64,000 bases of DNA from Molossus alvarezi (GCA_037176705.1 CM073897.1:42348488-42412487); one strand, 5' to 3'; counted from the stretch's first letter, positions 22,665-35,318 are shown. Notes: generated by a model not told the origin, from the letters alone. Translations and numbers: made by a program.

Positions 22665-22860
22665 GTTAATTGCGATTCGACTAAACAATGAGTTACTGTA
22701 CAGCCATTAAAACTGATAAAACTTTGCATCATGTTATTAAAAGAAACAAAAAAGTGGTTATGAAACAGAAAGTAGAATGTAATTTCAGGTTTTTACAATG
22801 TGTGTGTATATACAAGTAGGAAAAAGTCTGGAAAAATTACCAGTATTCAACTTGTAAACA
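22665..22860 (+). mobile_element. Old LINE-1 3' fragment, sense
   Basis: gtacagccattaaaactgat, aagtggttatgaaacagaaa and tacaagtaggaaaaagtctg are typical of an old L1 tail. Confidence 0.6.
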
Positions 22861-23384
22861 ATGGCTAGCTCTACTAAGTTTTGTTTTCTTTCTTAAACTT
22901 GTCTTTTTTTCAGATTTGGAAAACTAGTGCTTATTACTTTTATAATGAGAAAAAACTAGCTACATGTATTTCCATTTTGGAAGGGAAATCAGTTTAGGCT
23001 TTAAGTTTATTTCATTCCAGGTTGATTAACGGGTTGCTTTGTGATTGGTGTGAGCAGTCCTGAACCCATCCCCTTGGGTTATCTCATCAATTGAGATGCT
23101 GAGCTCAGAAGCCATGCAACACTCACATTCTGGGTGCACTCATCTTACTCAGTGGCTGTGGTCAGGTGTTAGCATGTGAACCTGAGTCAGACTGAGGTAC
23201 CCTTGTTAAACAGGTATAAAACTGTCTTCTCATCACATACGACTCTCTCATCCTTCATCCACTTGATACTTAGATGTTTATCTGAACTGTTACTTTATAC
23301 TCATTGATTTTCAAGATCTTTTTGATTGTGGCTATTTTATTCATGCCATGCATTTTCATGCACCTCTGTGTTTCTAATGTTCCT
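22861..23384. other. Intron, no recognised element
   Basis: Mixed-composition sequence; 23030-23220 is more G+C-rich but shows no exon-like frame or known repeat. Confidence 0.45.
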
Positions 23385-23760
23385 CCCTACAGCAGTAGAC
23401 TCCTTTTTCCATAGCCCATTCCTCAAGCTCAGCTGAAATATTACCTCCTTCTTGACTCCTTCCTTTTTTCTCTCTCAGTAGAACTTATTTTTCTCCTTTT
23501 CTGTTCTTATAATACTTATCTGTTTCGTGTCCTAAAGGGAAAAAAAATTCCTCATTTTAATAGTTAGCCAATATGTAGCTCTTTTCATACATATCTATCC
23601 TATATATTATAAATAATCTGAATAGCGATATCTACTAAAAATAGATATTCAGTAATGTCATTAAATTAAATTTGTAAAGCCCAAGTTTTCATTCTAGTAT
23701 TCCACTTTACTGTTTCTACTATAAAGCCAGACCCACAATAGGAGTTAAGTATATGTTAAT
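23385..23760 (+). mobile_element. Probable LINE-2 remnant
   Basis: cctcaagctcagctgaaata, ttacctccttcttgactcct and a later cagacccacaataggagtta fit a decayed L2 tail. Confidence 0.5.
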
Positions 23761-24394
23761 CACTCTTTTAACTCTATTTCATGGAAATGATATCTGAGAT
23801 CTTTAATTACCTTATTGTTTCCTGAATGTGTGTGAATAATGATGGTTCTTTATGCTGTTCTCTTGTAGGTGGGACCTTAAAACACAGAGGTTTCTTCTTT
23901 TAGTGTATTAATAATGTTAAAATTTAACCCTATTTAGATAGAAATGGGAATTAACAGACTACTGGTATGACTCAGGAACTTTATTCATTATCACCTTGCC
24001 AATTTTGTTATTTATATGATAGAGCCAGCAGGTGAGCATTTCAGGCAAATTGACCAGCAAATGCAGAGGCTTTTTAGTAGGAATATTTAGCTTAATTGGG
24101 TATACAATAAAGAGAATGTGAATATTTGTATTAACCAACGGTTGAGTATTGCCAAGTGAATTTGCTGGAAGCCTTTAGGTACAGAAGGTTACAATAATAG
24201 ATCAAGGAATCTCTGCTTTGGTAAGGAGCAAAATGAGGAAGCAGGAGTAGACGGTGATATGGAAAAAGTGGTGCAGTTAAAAAATTGGAGGTCTTAATGA
24301 AGAACTAAATTGTTGGTATGAAAGTGTTAGAGTAAAAACCTAGATGAATAGAAGGTGGTGGTAAAGAATGTTGTTGTGAAGTTCATGTTTCTAA

Positions 24395-24870
24395 CACATC
24401 TCCCACCTCTAAACTAAAATGCCAGTTGTCTTTTCTAGTTGTACAACGTGTTCAAAACTAAATTCATCATCTTATTCCCTAAATCTGTTTAGATTCCTTC
24501 TGAATTCCCCATCTAGGAAATGCACTATCGTCCTTTTGTCAAAGCAGCTATGTGGATATCATTCCAAATTCTTTTTACACACCCTTTGCATTCCTCCAGT
24601 CATTTCCCTCACTTCCCTTTGCTTCAGCTATCCAAAACTGCTTATAATGTTCTAATCACATCATCCTCTTGCACATATTTGTGTCCCACTGCATGTTGTT
24701 TTTCTACCTAGAATGTCGTTCCCCATGCCTCTCACTAGCTAACCCCTGCCCATCAGTCCGAACTCAGCTTAAAAATTACCTCACCCAGAATTACACCACC
24801 AACACGTCTTTCTTGTTAAATGTCCTTCTTCTATATGTCCAGGTTGCTTTTTTCTTACCTATTTTATAAC
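24395..24870 (+). mobile_element. Probable LINE-2 remnant
   Basis: acacatctcccacctctaaa, tttctacctagaatgtcgtt and gaactcagcttaaaaattac follow the L2 consensus style. The open frames across it are chance. Confidence 0.55.
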
Positions 24871-25164
24871 TCTGGAATCATTGATTTTTTTTTTCTCTCA
24901 ATAGCATAAATTCTTGGCTTTTGAATTTAAGGACTTTTGTTTTGTAACTCTGTTACTTAATATAGAATAAAGACTCTCATACCTGTTGGAAATGGGTTTC
25001 CATCAATTCTATTTATAAAAATATTGAAATTATTGGTGTTTTTTGTTTGGGGTTGTTTTTTTTTTTGTTTGATTATCTTCCCATTAGCCTGTAAATTCCT
25101 CAAACTGTATCTTGTTTCTCTTTGTCTACTTAGTTTCAGTTTCTACCACAGGACTGATTCAGAG

Positions 25165-25330
25165 CTCAAAAATCAATCTCAATTCAATTGAGTATTTGTT
25201 GAGAGCCAACTGTGTATCAAACACTAGGTTAGGTGCTGGGATACAGAGATGAACGAGACAGTTAATATCCCAACCTTCATGACTCTAATGAGCAAAATAG
25301 GCATTAAAAAGAAATGAGAAATGTGTTAGC
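25165..25330 (-). mobile_element. LINE-2 3' end, antisense
   Basis: gagtatttgttgagagccaa, ctgtgtatcaaacactagg, gatacagagatgaacgagac and cttcatgactctaatgagc are the reversed L2 3' end. Confidence 0.75.
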
Positions 25331-25984
25331 TATTTTAAAAAAGAAAAAGATTGTCCTGAGGGCAAGAAGAGCATATGGCAAGAGAATTTCACCTTGTCTA
25401 GGTTGGATTGAGTTTAGAGGTAACCTTATCAGTAGGATGATTACATGAGAGGGCATTTAAAATGTCATTCATATTTAATGACAATTGGCTGTTATAGTTG
25501 GTTGGGATACTGTTGCTTTTCTATTCTTGGAACAACAGAAACCCAGTTAGTACTTCTCCCTGTTATTTAGATCATTCCATGGTGTACAATCTTTAGTTAC
25601 CCCAGTGCATTATCTGTATTTGACCTGAGGATGTTTTTTGGTACTTTTATGTTACGTTTGATACGTTATCCTTGAATGAATTCTATGTAGCCAAATTATC
25701 AAAAGCTAGAAAACTCTCTAGTTTCTCTGTCCTATTCCTTTATCCACTTCCAAATACTTAGAATCTCTTATGAGACTTTATATGAAATGGTTGTGAGTTT
25801 GTATCCTGTCTGACTGTAGGACAACAGCCAGGATGAGAGGGAGACATCATGGCCAAAAGAAATAGGTGAAGAAACTGAATATGTTTAGCATAGGAAAGAC
25901 AGAGGGGAGACTTGATTTGATGGTTGTTCAGATCTGTGTGGTGGGCTTCTGTGAGAGCCCTGAGTGCAGATCAGTAAATGACTT
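25331..25984. other. Intron, no recognised element
   Basis: Nothing assignable. Confidence 0.45.
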
Positions 25985-26175
25985 TTTAAGACTATAACTC
26001 ACATACCATGCAATTCGCCCTCTAAAAGTGTACAATTCACTTTTTTTTGTATTTACGATAGTCACAGAGTGGTGCAACCATCTATCACCACTATCTAATT
26101 TTGTATTTTATCACTGCAAAAAGAAACCCCGTACCCATTAGCAGTCACTTCCCATTTCCTTCTCCCCCAACCCCA
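25985..26175 (-). mobile_element. Old LINE-1 3' region, antisense
   Basis: cataccatgcaattcgccct, gtgtacaattcacttttttt, ctatcaccactatctaattt and cagtcacttcccatttcctt match the old L1 end also seen at 8800-8940 and 33360-33510. Confidence 0.75.
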
Positions 26176-26194
26176 GTCAGCACTACTGAAATCG

Positions 26195-26275
26195 GAAACA
26201 GTGGGAGTGGGGCCCGGCAGTCTCATACAAACCTACCAGGTGATGCTGCTGTTGAGCACCACTGCTTGAGAGAAA
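26195..26275. mobile_element. MER5A-like hAT fragment
   Basis: gtggggcccggcagtctcat and accaggtgatgctgctgttg are MER5A landmarks. Only part of the element remains. Confidence 0.6.
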
Positions 26276-27589
26276 GACCCCCTGTTCCCTGGTTGGTGGG
26301 GACATCTGACTTCCAGCCATTCTGGCAGGAGCAAGGGGGGTGTTGAGAGTTTGGTATGTGAACTCTCGATGAATCTCCATTTCCCCAACCCAGCCTCACC
26401 AAGATTCTGTGCACAGGTCACCTCCTTTCCGCTACAGCACACTCATTCCGTATGTCAAACAGTGGCTTCCACACTTTGACACATTGGTCATCACTCAACC
26501 ATCTGTTTTCTGTCCTCCAAAGATTTGTTGAGATTTCTTGTCCACTGAAGGCCCCTTTCCTGTTTCTTCCTTTTAATTTTATTATTATTATTTTAAGATT
26601 GTCTCAGGAGGAATGAATATAAATATGTGTGCTTAATTTCACTATTTGAACTTCATTTTTACTAGCTTGAGTGATATTAAATTTGCTTTTCTTTAATTGC
26701 TGGTTAGGTTGTGCATTGTTTGCATGGTGATTTAGTGTCTCTGTCTTATGTTGCTCTAATATAATGTCTAATGTCTCTAACTCTGCAGTATATGCATACT
26801 ATCTTAGAAGTCTAAACATTGGATTCTCTACCCATTTCTAGCATTGCATTCCTTGGTGAGGGAAATTACTAACCGGTCCTTTTTTTTCCACTTTAAGTGC
26901 ATGGAAGAATAGCCCCACCCTTCTGTTATCTAACTTGCTGAGGTCTGGCTAAGCAAACAAAATATCTGAAGGATTGAATGTCTTTGAAATAAGCAAGTTT
27001 GATGTGAGTTTTTTTAAATTCCCAATTAATCCTTTGAGTAGTGATACAGATAGAACTCATTTTGCATGAAATGCAATGCCTGTTGGCATTGTCTAAAAGC
27101 AAATGCAGCTTACTATAGTGAGACATCAAATTAATCCTTAGTCATTTGACCAATATGGACAGTAATTAGAGCAGCAAAAAGCAAAATGTTATTTCTTTCA
27201 TTTATTGTCTAACCTTATCCAAATCTATTCTGCTCTGGTGGTTTTAATTTCTTTTTTAGGAAAAGGTCGGGGGAGTGTTCTTGTTTACTACATGTTTGCA
27301 GAATTTTGGTTAGGTTGGGAACAAAGAATTTATGTCATTTTGGCTGTTTTGTGAGTTTTTTCCCTAGCTTGTTTTCTTCTCCCTAAAAATAACTATGGGT
27401 ACTTATTTATTCAGCAATAATTTTAGTGTACACCCATATGGTATGTGACTGTGTTGGACACCAAGGAGGATGTTAAAAATATGGAAAGCCCTATTGATTG
27501 ACATATAGAGGTCACCAGTGCTGTTAACACAGTTAAGTAGCTAGTAAGGTAATATCCCTGTCAGAAGTACTGAATTTGTCTAAGTGAGT
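26276..27589. other. Intron, no recognised element
   Basis: AT-rich. Short frames on both strands show no recognisable protein. Confidence 0.45.
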
Positions 27590-27785
27590 GGTTCTGTTAA
27601 TTGAAGGAAATATAGTCAGAGAGACTTAAATTGAAATTCTAGCTTCTTTAGATACTCGTTTTGTAAGCATAATGTCTGAGCCTCCGCTTCCTAACTATAA
27701 AGATAAATTATAATGGCCACCTTGCAGAGCTGTTGTGAGAATTAGATACTATGTGAAGCCCAGTATTTACCACAGTTTGACATGA
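27590..27785 (+). mobile_element. MIR SINE
   Basis: gtctgagcctccgcttccta, gcagagctgttgtgagaatt and gtgaagcccagtatttacc are the MIR core and 3' half. Confidence 0.65.
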
Positions 27786-28149
27786 AATGGTAAGCATTCT
27801 GGTGATGGTATTGATGATAACTGGGGCCTGGAGAACCCAAGGTGATTATAGAGGACTGACTGAAGAAAGAAGCCAAGGTGGTGTGCCCAGGAAGAATAAC
27901 CGACAATAATAAAGTTGTTTTACCACAGCAGAACTGCAGTTTATACCACAAAGCAGGGGATTGGGACAAATAGTGAGTCTGCCAGGATTCAGGACTCATA
28001 AGACAGGTGAGAAGGTTAAATTAAACCAGTGCCTGGAACAAAGGAAAGGATTGGTATACGGAAATAAGATACCTGTCAGAATTTGAAGATTAAATCAGGA
28101 ATAACTATGAGAGCAGATTAGGTCATAATCTGCCCAGAGCTGTGGTCAA

Positions 28150-28690
28150 TTACGTTGACAGTGAAGTACTTGTGCTATTTTATATGCCCACCAGCAATGA
28201 ATGAGTTCTGTTTGCTCCATATCTCTAACAAAATTAGTGTCGTTAAGTTTTTGGGGTTTTTTTAGTCATTCTGATCAGTATATGATAGCTCATTATGGTT
28301 TTAATTTGCATTTCTGTGAAGACTAATGCTGTTGAATTTTTTTCTCATGTGCTTATTGGCCATTCTTATATCTTTCATGAACTATCTTTTTAATTCTTTC
28401 ACTTATTTTTTAAATCCTCACCTGAGGATATTTTTTTTTTCATTTATCTTCAGATAGAATGGGAGAGAGGGAGGGACAGAGGGAGAGAAAGAGGGAGACA
28501 TATTGGTTGCCTGCAGCGCTACCCTGACCAGGACAGGATCAAACCTGCAACCCAGGTACATGCCCTGACCTGGAATTGAACCCTTCGGGCAGGCTTTCCA
28601 ACAGCTGAGCCAAACCAGCCAGGGCTGATTTGTGACTTTTTGTGTTGCAAAAATTTTCTCCTACTAATTTTTCCCTAGGAATGTTATAAT
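28150..28690 (-). mobile_element. Old LINE-1 fragment, antisense, SINE-interrupted
   Basis: tgcccaccagcaatgaatg, ctcattatggttttaatttg and ttattggccattcttatatc are reversed L1. The SINE is at 28405-28625. Confidence 0.75.
28405..28625 (-). mobile_element. VES-type SINE inside L1
   Basis: aaatcctcacctgaggat start, ccctgacctggaattgaacc and an accagccagggc end. Confidence 0.9.
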
Positions 28691-28835
28691 CATATCTTGC
28701 ACATTTAAGCCCTGTCATCTCCCCTACTATAGTCTATAAGCTCCTTAACGGTAAAACCATGCCTAATTTATGTCTGTGTGTATTTTTCATAGTGGTTAGT
28801 AGTCTAATAAATACTTGTTGAATGAAGAAATAAAT
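28691..28835 (+). mobile_element. LINE-2 3' tail
   Basis: agtctataagctccttaacg, catagtggttagtagtct and aataaatacttgttgaatga. Confidence 0.7.
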
Positions 28836-30691
28836 GAATATGACTTCCTGGTAGATAATTATGATTATAAGATAAGGACAGATAGCCAGACTATAGGCTG
28901 CTGTTTCTATTTCATTTTGGCTGCTGTGATCTATGGGTTTGAATTACTTCTGTGCTTTTGACTTATTTCATCAGTCTATTCTAGTTGGGAGAAAAATCTC
29001 TATCAGAAAATGTATTAACATACTTGGAATAATATTGTATTGGATCTATTTAGATATTTTAAAGTACCCTTTTATATGAAAGTAAAATTTAATTTTACAT
29101 CCCCGTGTTGGTTTGAATTCCTCTTTGCATGAATTTAGAAAATGTAGTATCTTTTAAAAATTTTTAATAAATTCACCTGTTAAATATGTGCATGAATTAT
29201 AGAAACCACTGCAACACTGCTGTGTATTTTACTTTACTAAAATAGATTTGTTTCCTTTTACACAGACTAAAAGGAAATTTTATCTTTGCTCCTCTCGAAG
29301 AAATTGCTAATAAACTCAGCCATGGTTTTTATTTCTTTCTCATGAGTAGAAATTGGTAACAATTAAGCTTAGTCGCATATATTGATTGATATTTACATTA
29401 TTTTATTTCTTTTAATGTCAACCCCAACTTTATACCCCTACACTGAAAAAATAAAAGCTGTGTTTTGCCACCTGAAACAAGTGCATAGGACAGATAAATA
29501 GACATGTGTCACACAAATCTCTGTAATTTAGAGAATATGCAAAACCTGAGCCAGCCTTATTTCACATTTAAGAGGCAGATTTAATGTGTAAATTATTATA
29601 GAGATTGGGAGATAAAGAATAAAACCTAAAGGATTTTGTATCTGGAACATCATTTAGTGACCTTTATTTAATTTCTTCAGCTGGGTAGTTATTCTGTGCT
29701 TTCTTTCTAATTCTGCTTCAGACAGTATAGTGTGAGGTTCAACGAGAACATTTGAACTCTAGTCAGATAGCACTTTTAGAATTACTGTACAGAGGATTAT
29801 CTCAAAATTTTTCATGCATGCCCTGAATAGACAAAATATATGTTTAATTTGTTAATAGTAGTTCATACACAGCTTTTGAGGTTTCGGTGTGACTTGGGAA
29901 TTTGAAGATAACTGGTCAAATAGTTCAATCCTGAGTCTCTTCCTTTTGGGTAGATTATACCATGATCCATGTCATTCAGCATATTTGTTTTTGTATCTGT
30001 ATAGCACTGTTTCTTTGTGGCCTTTAAGTGAAGGCATATCACAAGATGGAGGCACTATTTTATCATGTATCTATTTTGAATGTTCCGTCTCAGGGAGCCA
30101 GGATCATTTGAGAACAGTTGGTTCATCCTTGTTGTTAGAACATGATGAATAAGATGGCTTATACTTTGCCCAGGGATGACTTAAGAGCCTAGAAAAGCCT
30201 GATTCTGAGTATTATGCATGCATATTGATGGTAAGTTAACAAAAGCTGGAAACATGTTTTACTTAAAAAGTCTTAGGTCTTGCGTCACTGCCTTTCAGAA
30301 AGAGAGCTGTTTATCAGAAGGGGGAAGATATGCCTGCAGACATGAAGAAGAAGGGCATTCGTTTGATGAAGCAGCAGATGTGAGAGAGGGAAGGAGAACC
30401 ACGAGGCCTGGCATGGCAGAGCAATAGCAGTGGGAGAATTAGAATATGTGTGACCAGGCGCTGGAACAAATTCAGAGGCGGTACCCAATGACTCCGTCCC
30501 CCATTGTCTGAACATACTTTTTTTTTTCTGTTGATTATCTTCAGCACATACTGAGATTTTGACAGTCTGCCTTGGTGCTATACAGTAGAATTCACTGCAG
30601 TGATGGCACTGTCCTGTATCCACCTGTCCAGTATGGTGCCCACTAGCTGCAAGTGGCTGTTGAGCACTTGGAATGTGACTAGTGTGACGAA
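28836..30691. other. Long intronic stretch without a recognised element
   Basis: AT-rich with moderate complexity. Several short open frames (such as 29889-30152 and 30218-30427) have no recognisable product. This is one of the longer repeat-poor stretches here. Confidence 0.45.
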
Positions 30692-30706
30692 CAAACTGAA
30701 TTTTTT

Positions 30707-30961
30707 GTTTGTTTTGTTTTTTTATCCTCAACCAAGGACATTTTTGCATTTATCTTCAGATAGAACAGGAGGGAGAGAGGGAGGAAGAGAGAGAGAGAAA
30801 CATCCATGTGAGAGAGACACATCAACTGGTTGCCACCCACACAACCCCAACCGGGGCCGGGGACAAACTGCAATCGAGGTACGTACCCTTAGTGGGAACC
30901 AAACTCGGGACTCTGTGGTCTGCAGGCTGACATTCTAACTGCTGAGCCAAACTGGCCAGGC
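30707..30961 (-). mobile_element. VES-type SINE
   Basis: atcctcaaccaaggac start, aactggccagg end. ACAAACTGAATTTTT flanks it at 30692-30706 and 30962-30976. Confidence 0.95.
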
Positions 30962-31224
30962 ACAAACTGAATTTTTATTAATTTTGTTTAATGAGTGTAA
31001 ATGTAAATAGTCACATGTGGCTAGTAGCTGCCACATTGAACAGTGCAGATTTAGTTGGCCTTAGCCCAGATTGTAAGCATTGCAGTCACCCACGCCAAAT
31101 GATATTTGGAGGTCTCTGTTGCCCTTAGCACAGTGATAATGCTGAATTAAATTGAATGGACTGTCAGAGAGGGGAGAGGTAGGAAGCTGGAAGAACTGAG
31201 CGTGTCCTGGTAGATGTTTTGGGT

Positions 31225-31610
31225 TCTGGTGCCAGTCCCTGCCCTTTACTTTTAGTATATTTGGTCACTTTATTTTTTTTTATTGGGTTCCATTAGCTTG
31301 TGTTTATCACTGCTTTTCTTTATAGTGTCATCACATACATGTGTATTTATAACTGATACATTGTTACATTTTATAAGCTTTGAATTTTATATTAATGGAA
31401 TCATCTGTATGTATTTATTATAGTACTTACTTTATCCACTTAATATTATATTCCCAAATTATATCCATGTTGTATAACCTATTCATTTTCACTGCTGTAG
31501 GATATTCCTTTGTATGAATATGATACAGTCTTTTTTATTACTGATGGACATTTTTTCTAAAATTTTGCTATATTATATAAAGCAGTTGTGAAAGCCCTGT
31601 ACACATTGCT
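31225..31610 (-). mobile_element. Old LINE-1 3' fragment, antisense
   Basis: attttatattaatggaatca, acttactttatccacttaat and atatccatgttgtataacc are decayed L1. Confidence 0.6.
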
Positions 31611-32029
31611 AGGTACACATGTGAAAGACTTACCACCGAGTCCAGACATTTCTGTATTCTGTGTGTGTCTGTCCTCTTCTTCTCCTCCCTCTTCCCTCTG
31701 TCCCCCTCCTGTTTCTCCTCTTCCAGAATTCAGGGAAAATGAATGCAGAGGAATAGAGATTTTTCTGCATTATTTCTATAGGCCAAGTGCTCCTTTAAAA
31801 GCCTCTTGCTTCTGTTTGTTTCTAGTCTGCCATGGTCTCCTTGTTTATATGCTTTCTTGTTTATAGACCAAGCTCTGATTTCGAGTTCATCGGGAATATT
31901 AGAAATTTTTTTATTTCATTCATAGTCCATAGCTCTTGGTACATGGTACTCTTTTTGTGAAATAACACCTTTCATATTAATTATTTGTGCCTTTTACTTC
32001 AATCATAATTGATAATTAGACAGGCTAGA

Positions 32030-32360
32030 TCAGTGGTTCTCAACTCTGACTGTCTGAGGAGATTTCTTTTTTTAATCCTCACCTGAGGATATGTTTATTG
32101 ATTTGAGAGAGAGAGAAACATAGATCAGTTGCCTCCCGTAAGTGCCCTAACTGGGGATCAAACCCAAATCTTTTGGTGTATGGGACAATGCTCCAACCAA
32201 CTGAGTCATCTCGCCAGGGCTCTGAGTAGCTTTTTAAAAAATATAGATGCATCATATTTCAACTCAGACCCCCAGAAAAACAGATTTAATTGGTCTAGGG
32301 GTGGGACTGGGCCTCAAGATTTTTTTTTAAAATACCATTGGTTATTCTACTATGCAGCCA
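32030..32360. mobile_element. hAT-type MER element split by a SINE
   Basis: Left end cagtggttctcaactctgac at about 32031; right part gatttaattggtctaggggt and caagatttttttttaaaata. A SINE at 32066-32220 separates them. Confidence 0.7.
32066..32220 (-). mobile_element. VES-type SINE, short diverged copy
   Basis: aatcctcacctgaggat, then gtttattgatttgagagaga and ctgggatcaaacccaaatc-type sequence, ending cgccagggc. Shorter than full-length copies. Confidence 0.88.
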
Positions 32361-32377
32361 AAACTGAGAATCACACT

Positions 32378-32570
32378 AGAGATCAGTGTTCTCAAAGTGC
32401 TGTCTTTGGACCAGCAGCATCACCTGGAAAATTGTAGAAACATAAACTCTCAAGCCTACCCCAAGACCTACTAAAGCAGAAGCTCTGAGGATGGGGTCCA
32501 ATGAGTGCTCTTTTAACAACCCCCAGGTGACTCTAATGCATGCTAAAGTTTTAGAACCTCTGCTGTAGAT
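32378..32570. mobile_element. MER5A element (hAT-Charlie)
   Basis: Ends cagtgttctcaaagtgctg and gttttagaacctctgctg are the inverted termini. The middle has accagcagcatcacctggaa and cccaggtgactctaatgcat. Confidence 0.8.
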
Positions 32571-33180
32571 CATCTAAGCATTTATAACAAAGCCTCCTTT
32601 TACTCAAGTCCAACCTTTTAGGATCCACAATATTACAGTGCGGTTCTAGACCTGAAAATAGCATTAGGAAGGGGTGTGGATCGGTGGAGAAGCATACCAC
32701 AAAACAAGTTTCGTTGGTAAATCTCTGAGACTGAGCAAAAGTGCCCAGAGCAAAAAAGAGCTGTAAAGTATATTGGATGTGTTGTCATTTTTGTAACCTA
32801 AAATGGAATGAAAATGTATCCTGACTGGCCATCAGCACTCATAAATGACTACCCCTTTCCACCCAGAGGAGGCTCCAGAGAGAGAAAAGCCTAAGACAGA
32901 ACAGAGCAGGTAAGGGGGAGGGAGTGCAGTTGCAGAGGCAGCAAGCGCAGGAAGAAAGGTGTCGGGAGCAGCCCCCAAGCATGGAGTGACCATGTTGTGT
33001 AGAGGGGCAAAACCAGCCAGATAACAGTGCCATAAGGGTGCAGAACTTCCCTCTGGATGTACAGAACATATGGTGCTATGTTGCGGGCTCTGGAGCCATC
33101 AGTCGTCTGTGCTGCGCTTCATTAGATTGAGGAGCACACACGTGCCGCACAGCAGAGAGCGGGCGGTGGAGTCAGAGGGC
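32571..33180. other. Intron, no recognised element
   Basis: 32860-33010 is rich in G and A (aggaggctccagagagagaa, gggggagggagtgcag). No supported gene. Confidence 0.45.
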
Positions 33181-33184
33181 TGTG

Positions 33185-33335
33185 GTTGCAGCCAGCTTTG
33201 CTCTGCTACTCGGGACTAGTTTCTTCACCAGTCTCAGCTTCAGTTTCTTCAGTTCTAAAGTGAAGTGAAATTACCAGCCTCATAGGGTAGCAAGGATGAA
33301 ATAAAACGTGTAAAGTACCTAATGGACAATTAGTT
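33185..33335 (+). mobile_element. MIR SINE
   Basis: ctcagcttcagtttcttcag, ttctaaagtgaagtgaaatt and cagcctcatagggtagcaag. Confidence 0.7.
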
Positions 33336-33344
33336 TCAACAAAC

Positions 33345-33975
33345 TTTAAAATTGTTATTGTGATAAAATGCATATAACATGAAATTTACTATAGTGACAT
33401 TGTACAGTCAACACCACTCTTTAGTTTCAGACATTTTTATCCCCAAAAGGAAACCCCATACCCATGAAGCAGTCACTCTCCATTCCTCCTTCTCCCAGCC
33501 CTTGGCAGTCATTCTTCTGCTTTCTGTCTCTATAGAATTACCTATTTTAGAAGTTTCATAGAATGAAATCATACATATGTGGTCTTTTGTGTCTGCCGTC
33601 TTTCATTTAACATGATGTTTTTAAGGTTCATTCACATTATAAATATATTTACTCCTCTTTATTGCTGAATAATAGTCCATTTTATGGATATACCACATTT
33701 TTATCCATTAATCCATTGATGAACAATTGGGTTATTTCTACTTTTTGGCTATTATGAATAATGCTGCTATGAACATTTACATATGAGGTTTTGTTTTAAC
33801 ACTTGTTTTTATTTCTTTGGGGTGTATACTCAGGAGTGGAATTACTGGGTTATATGATAATTCTATGCTTAACTTTCTGAGGGATCACCAGACTTTTCCA
33901 CAGCAGCTGTGTACAAGGAGTTTCTCCACATCCTCACCAACATACATTATTGTTCTTTTTATTTTTTAAATTATA
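33345..33975 (-). mobile_element. Old LINE-1 3' region, antisense
   Basis: gtgataaaatgcatataaca, gcagtcactctccattcctc, tattgctgaataatagtcca, ggctattatgaataatgctg and aattactgggttatatgata. Confidence 0.82.
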
Positions 33976-33990
33976 ACCTTCAAGAAACTT

Positions 33991-34228
33991 CTTTTTTTTA
34001 AGGTTTTATTTTTATTTATTTATTTATTTTATTGATTTCAGAGAGAGACAAAGGGAGAGGGAGAGAGAGATAGAAACATCGATGAGAGACAACACTGATT
34101 GGCTGCTCCCCTGCATGCCCCCCACTGGGGATTGGGCCCACAACCTGGGCATGTTCCCTGACTGGAAATCGAACCAGCAATCTCTTGATGCATGTCGATG
34201 CTCAACCACTGAGCCATACCAGCCGGGC
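33991..34228 (-). mobile_element. VES-type SINE, older subfamily
   Basis: (TTTA)n then ttgatttcagagagagacaa, catgccccccactggggatt and end accagccgggc. ACC(T/A)TCAAGAAACTT flanks it at 33976-33990 and 34229-34243. Confidence 0.94.
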
Positions 34229-34434
34229 ACCATCAAGAAACTTAAAAAGTATATTGATTAGGGATTCTAAACCTTTTTTTAGCATCCTGCTTCTTAATCA
34301 GGGCTTCACATAAGAATTACTTGTGGAACTTTTAAATATACTAATGGCCAAGACTATTCCTAGATGTGAATAGAATTCTCAAAAGGTAAAGCTTGGAATT
34401 AATATTCCTCATTAAGAAAAATTGCCTATGGTAG

Positions 34435-34795
34435 AGGTTCTCAAAGTTTGGTCTGGGGTTCCGTGGGGCTCTCTGGGATCCTTTCAGAGGAATCCTTTGA
34501 GAGTAAAACTACTTTTATAATAATAAGACAGTATTTACCTTTTACATTTTCATTCTCTCAGGAATGCACAGAGAAGTTTTCCAAAGTCCTTATGACATGT
34601 GATAGCACAACATGTGATAGCAGAAAAAGATAAGAGAATCCAGCTGTCTTCTACTAAGCCAGATATGCAAGAGATTTACAAACATGTAAAACAGTGCCAT
34701 TGTTCTAATGAATTTTTGTTTTTTAAAATGTTCTTTATGACGTATGATGGGGTTGTCATTGCTTTCACATGAATTAATAAACAACATTTGTTAAA
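34435..34795. mobile_element. Old DNA-transposon-like repeat
   Basis: Begins tagaggttctcaaagtttgg and later has gaatccagctgtcttctact and cagtgccattgttctaatg, which I associate with an old hAT-class mammalian repeat. Family not assigned. Confidence 0.45.
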
Positions 34796-34799
34796 GTGC

Positions 34800-35000
34800 A
34801 TTTTTATTGTTGAGAGTATTACAGGTGTGCCCCTTTCGTGCCCTCCCCTGCCCTCCTCCGCCCAGTTCCCTCCCTAACCCAGGCAGTCACTGCACTGTTG
34901 TCTCTGTCCATGGGCTATGCACATATGCATATAAATTCTTTGATTTACTTATTCTGCCCCCCTTCTCTCTGAGATCTGTCTGTTCCATGCTTTTACATTT
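34800..35000 (-). mobile_element. LINE-1 3' UTR, antisense
   Basis: tttttattgttgagagtatt, C-rich run, tgttgtctctgtccatggg, catatgcatataaattcttt. Same 3' end as 10996-11265 in reverse. Confidence 0.78.
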
Positions 35001-35162
35001 TTTAGAATTTTCTCATTTTTAAAAGTCTATATTGGTAGACATAACCTACATAAACAAAATTTCTCTGGGATCTGTGATAACTGAAAGTGTAAAGCAGTCT
35101 TGAGACCAACCAAGTAAGAACTGTAGACCTTTGGAAAGGGAGCTGTAATAATAATAATAACA

Positions 35163-35318
35163 GCCCTGGCTGGTTTGGCTCAGCGGTTAGAGCGTCAGCC
35201 TGCGGTCCAGAGAGACACGGGTTCGGTTCCCGTAAGGGCGCGTACCTTGGTTGCAGTGTGCCCCAGCCCTGGTTGGGTGTGCGGGTGGCAGCCACTCAAT
35301 GTGTCCCTTTCACGTCGA

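Noticed and set aside
23598..23650. TCCTATATATTATAA resembling the 5' end of bat Helitrons
   Set aside because: The match ends after about 15 bases, no CTRR-type hairpin end was found nearby, and AT-rich chance similarity is likely.
30285..30749. 154-residue open frame on the - strand
   Set aside because: Its start reads the tail of an antisense SINE and the rest resembles no known family.
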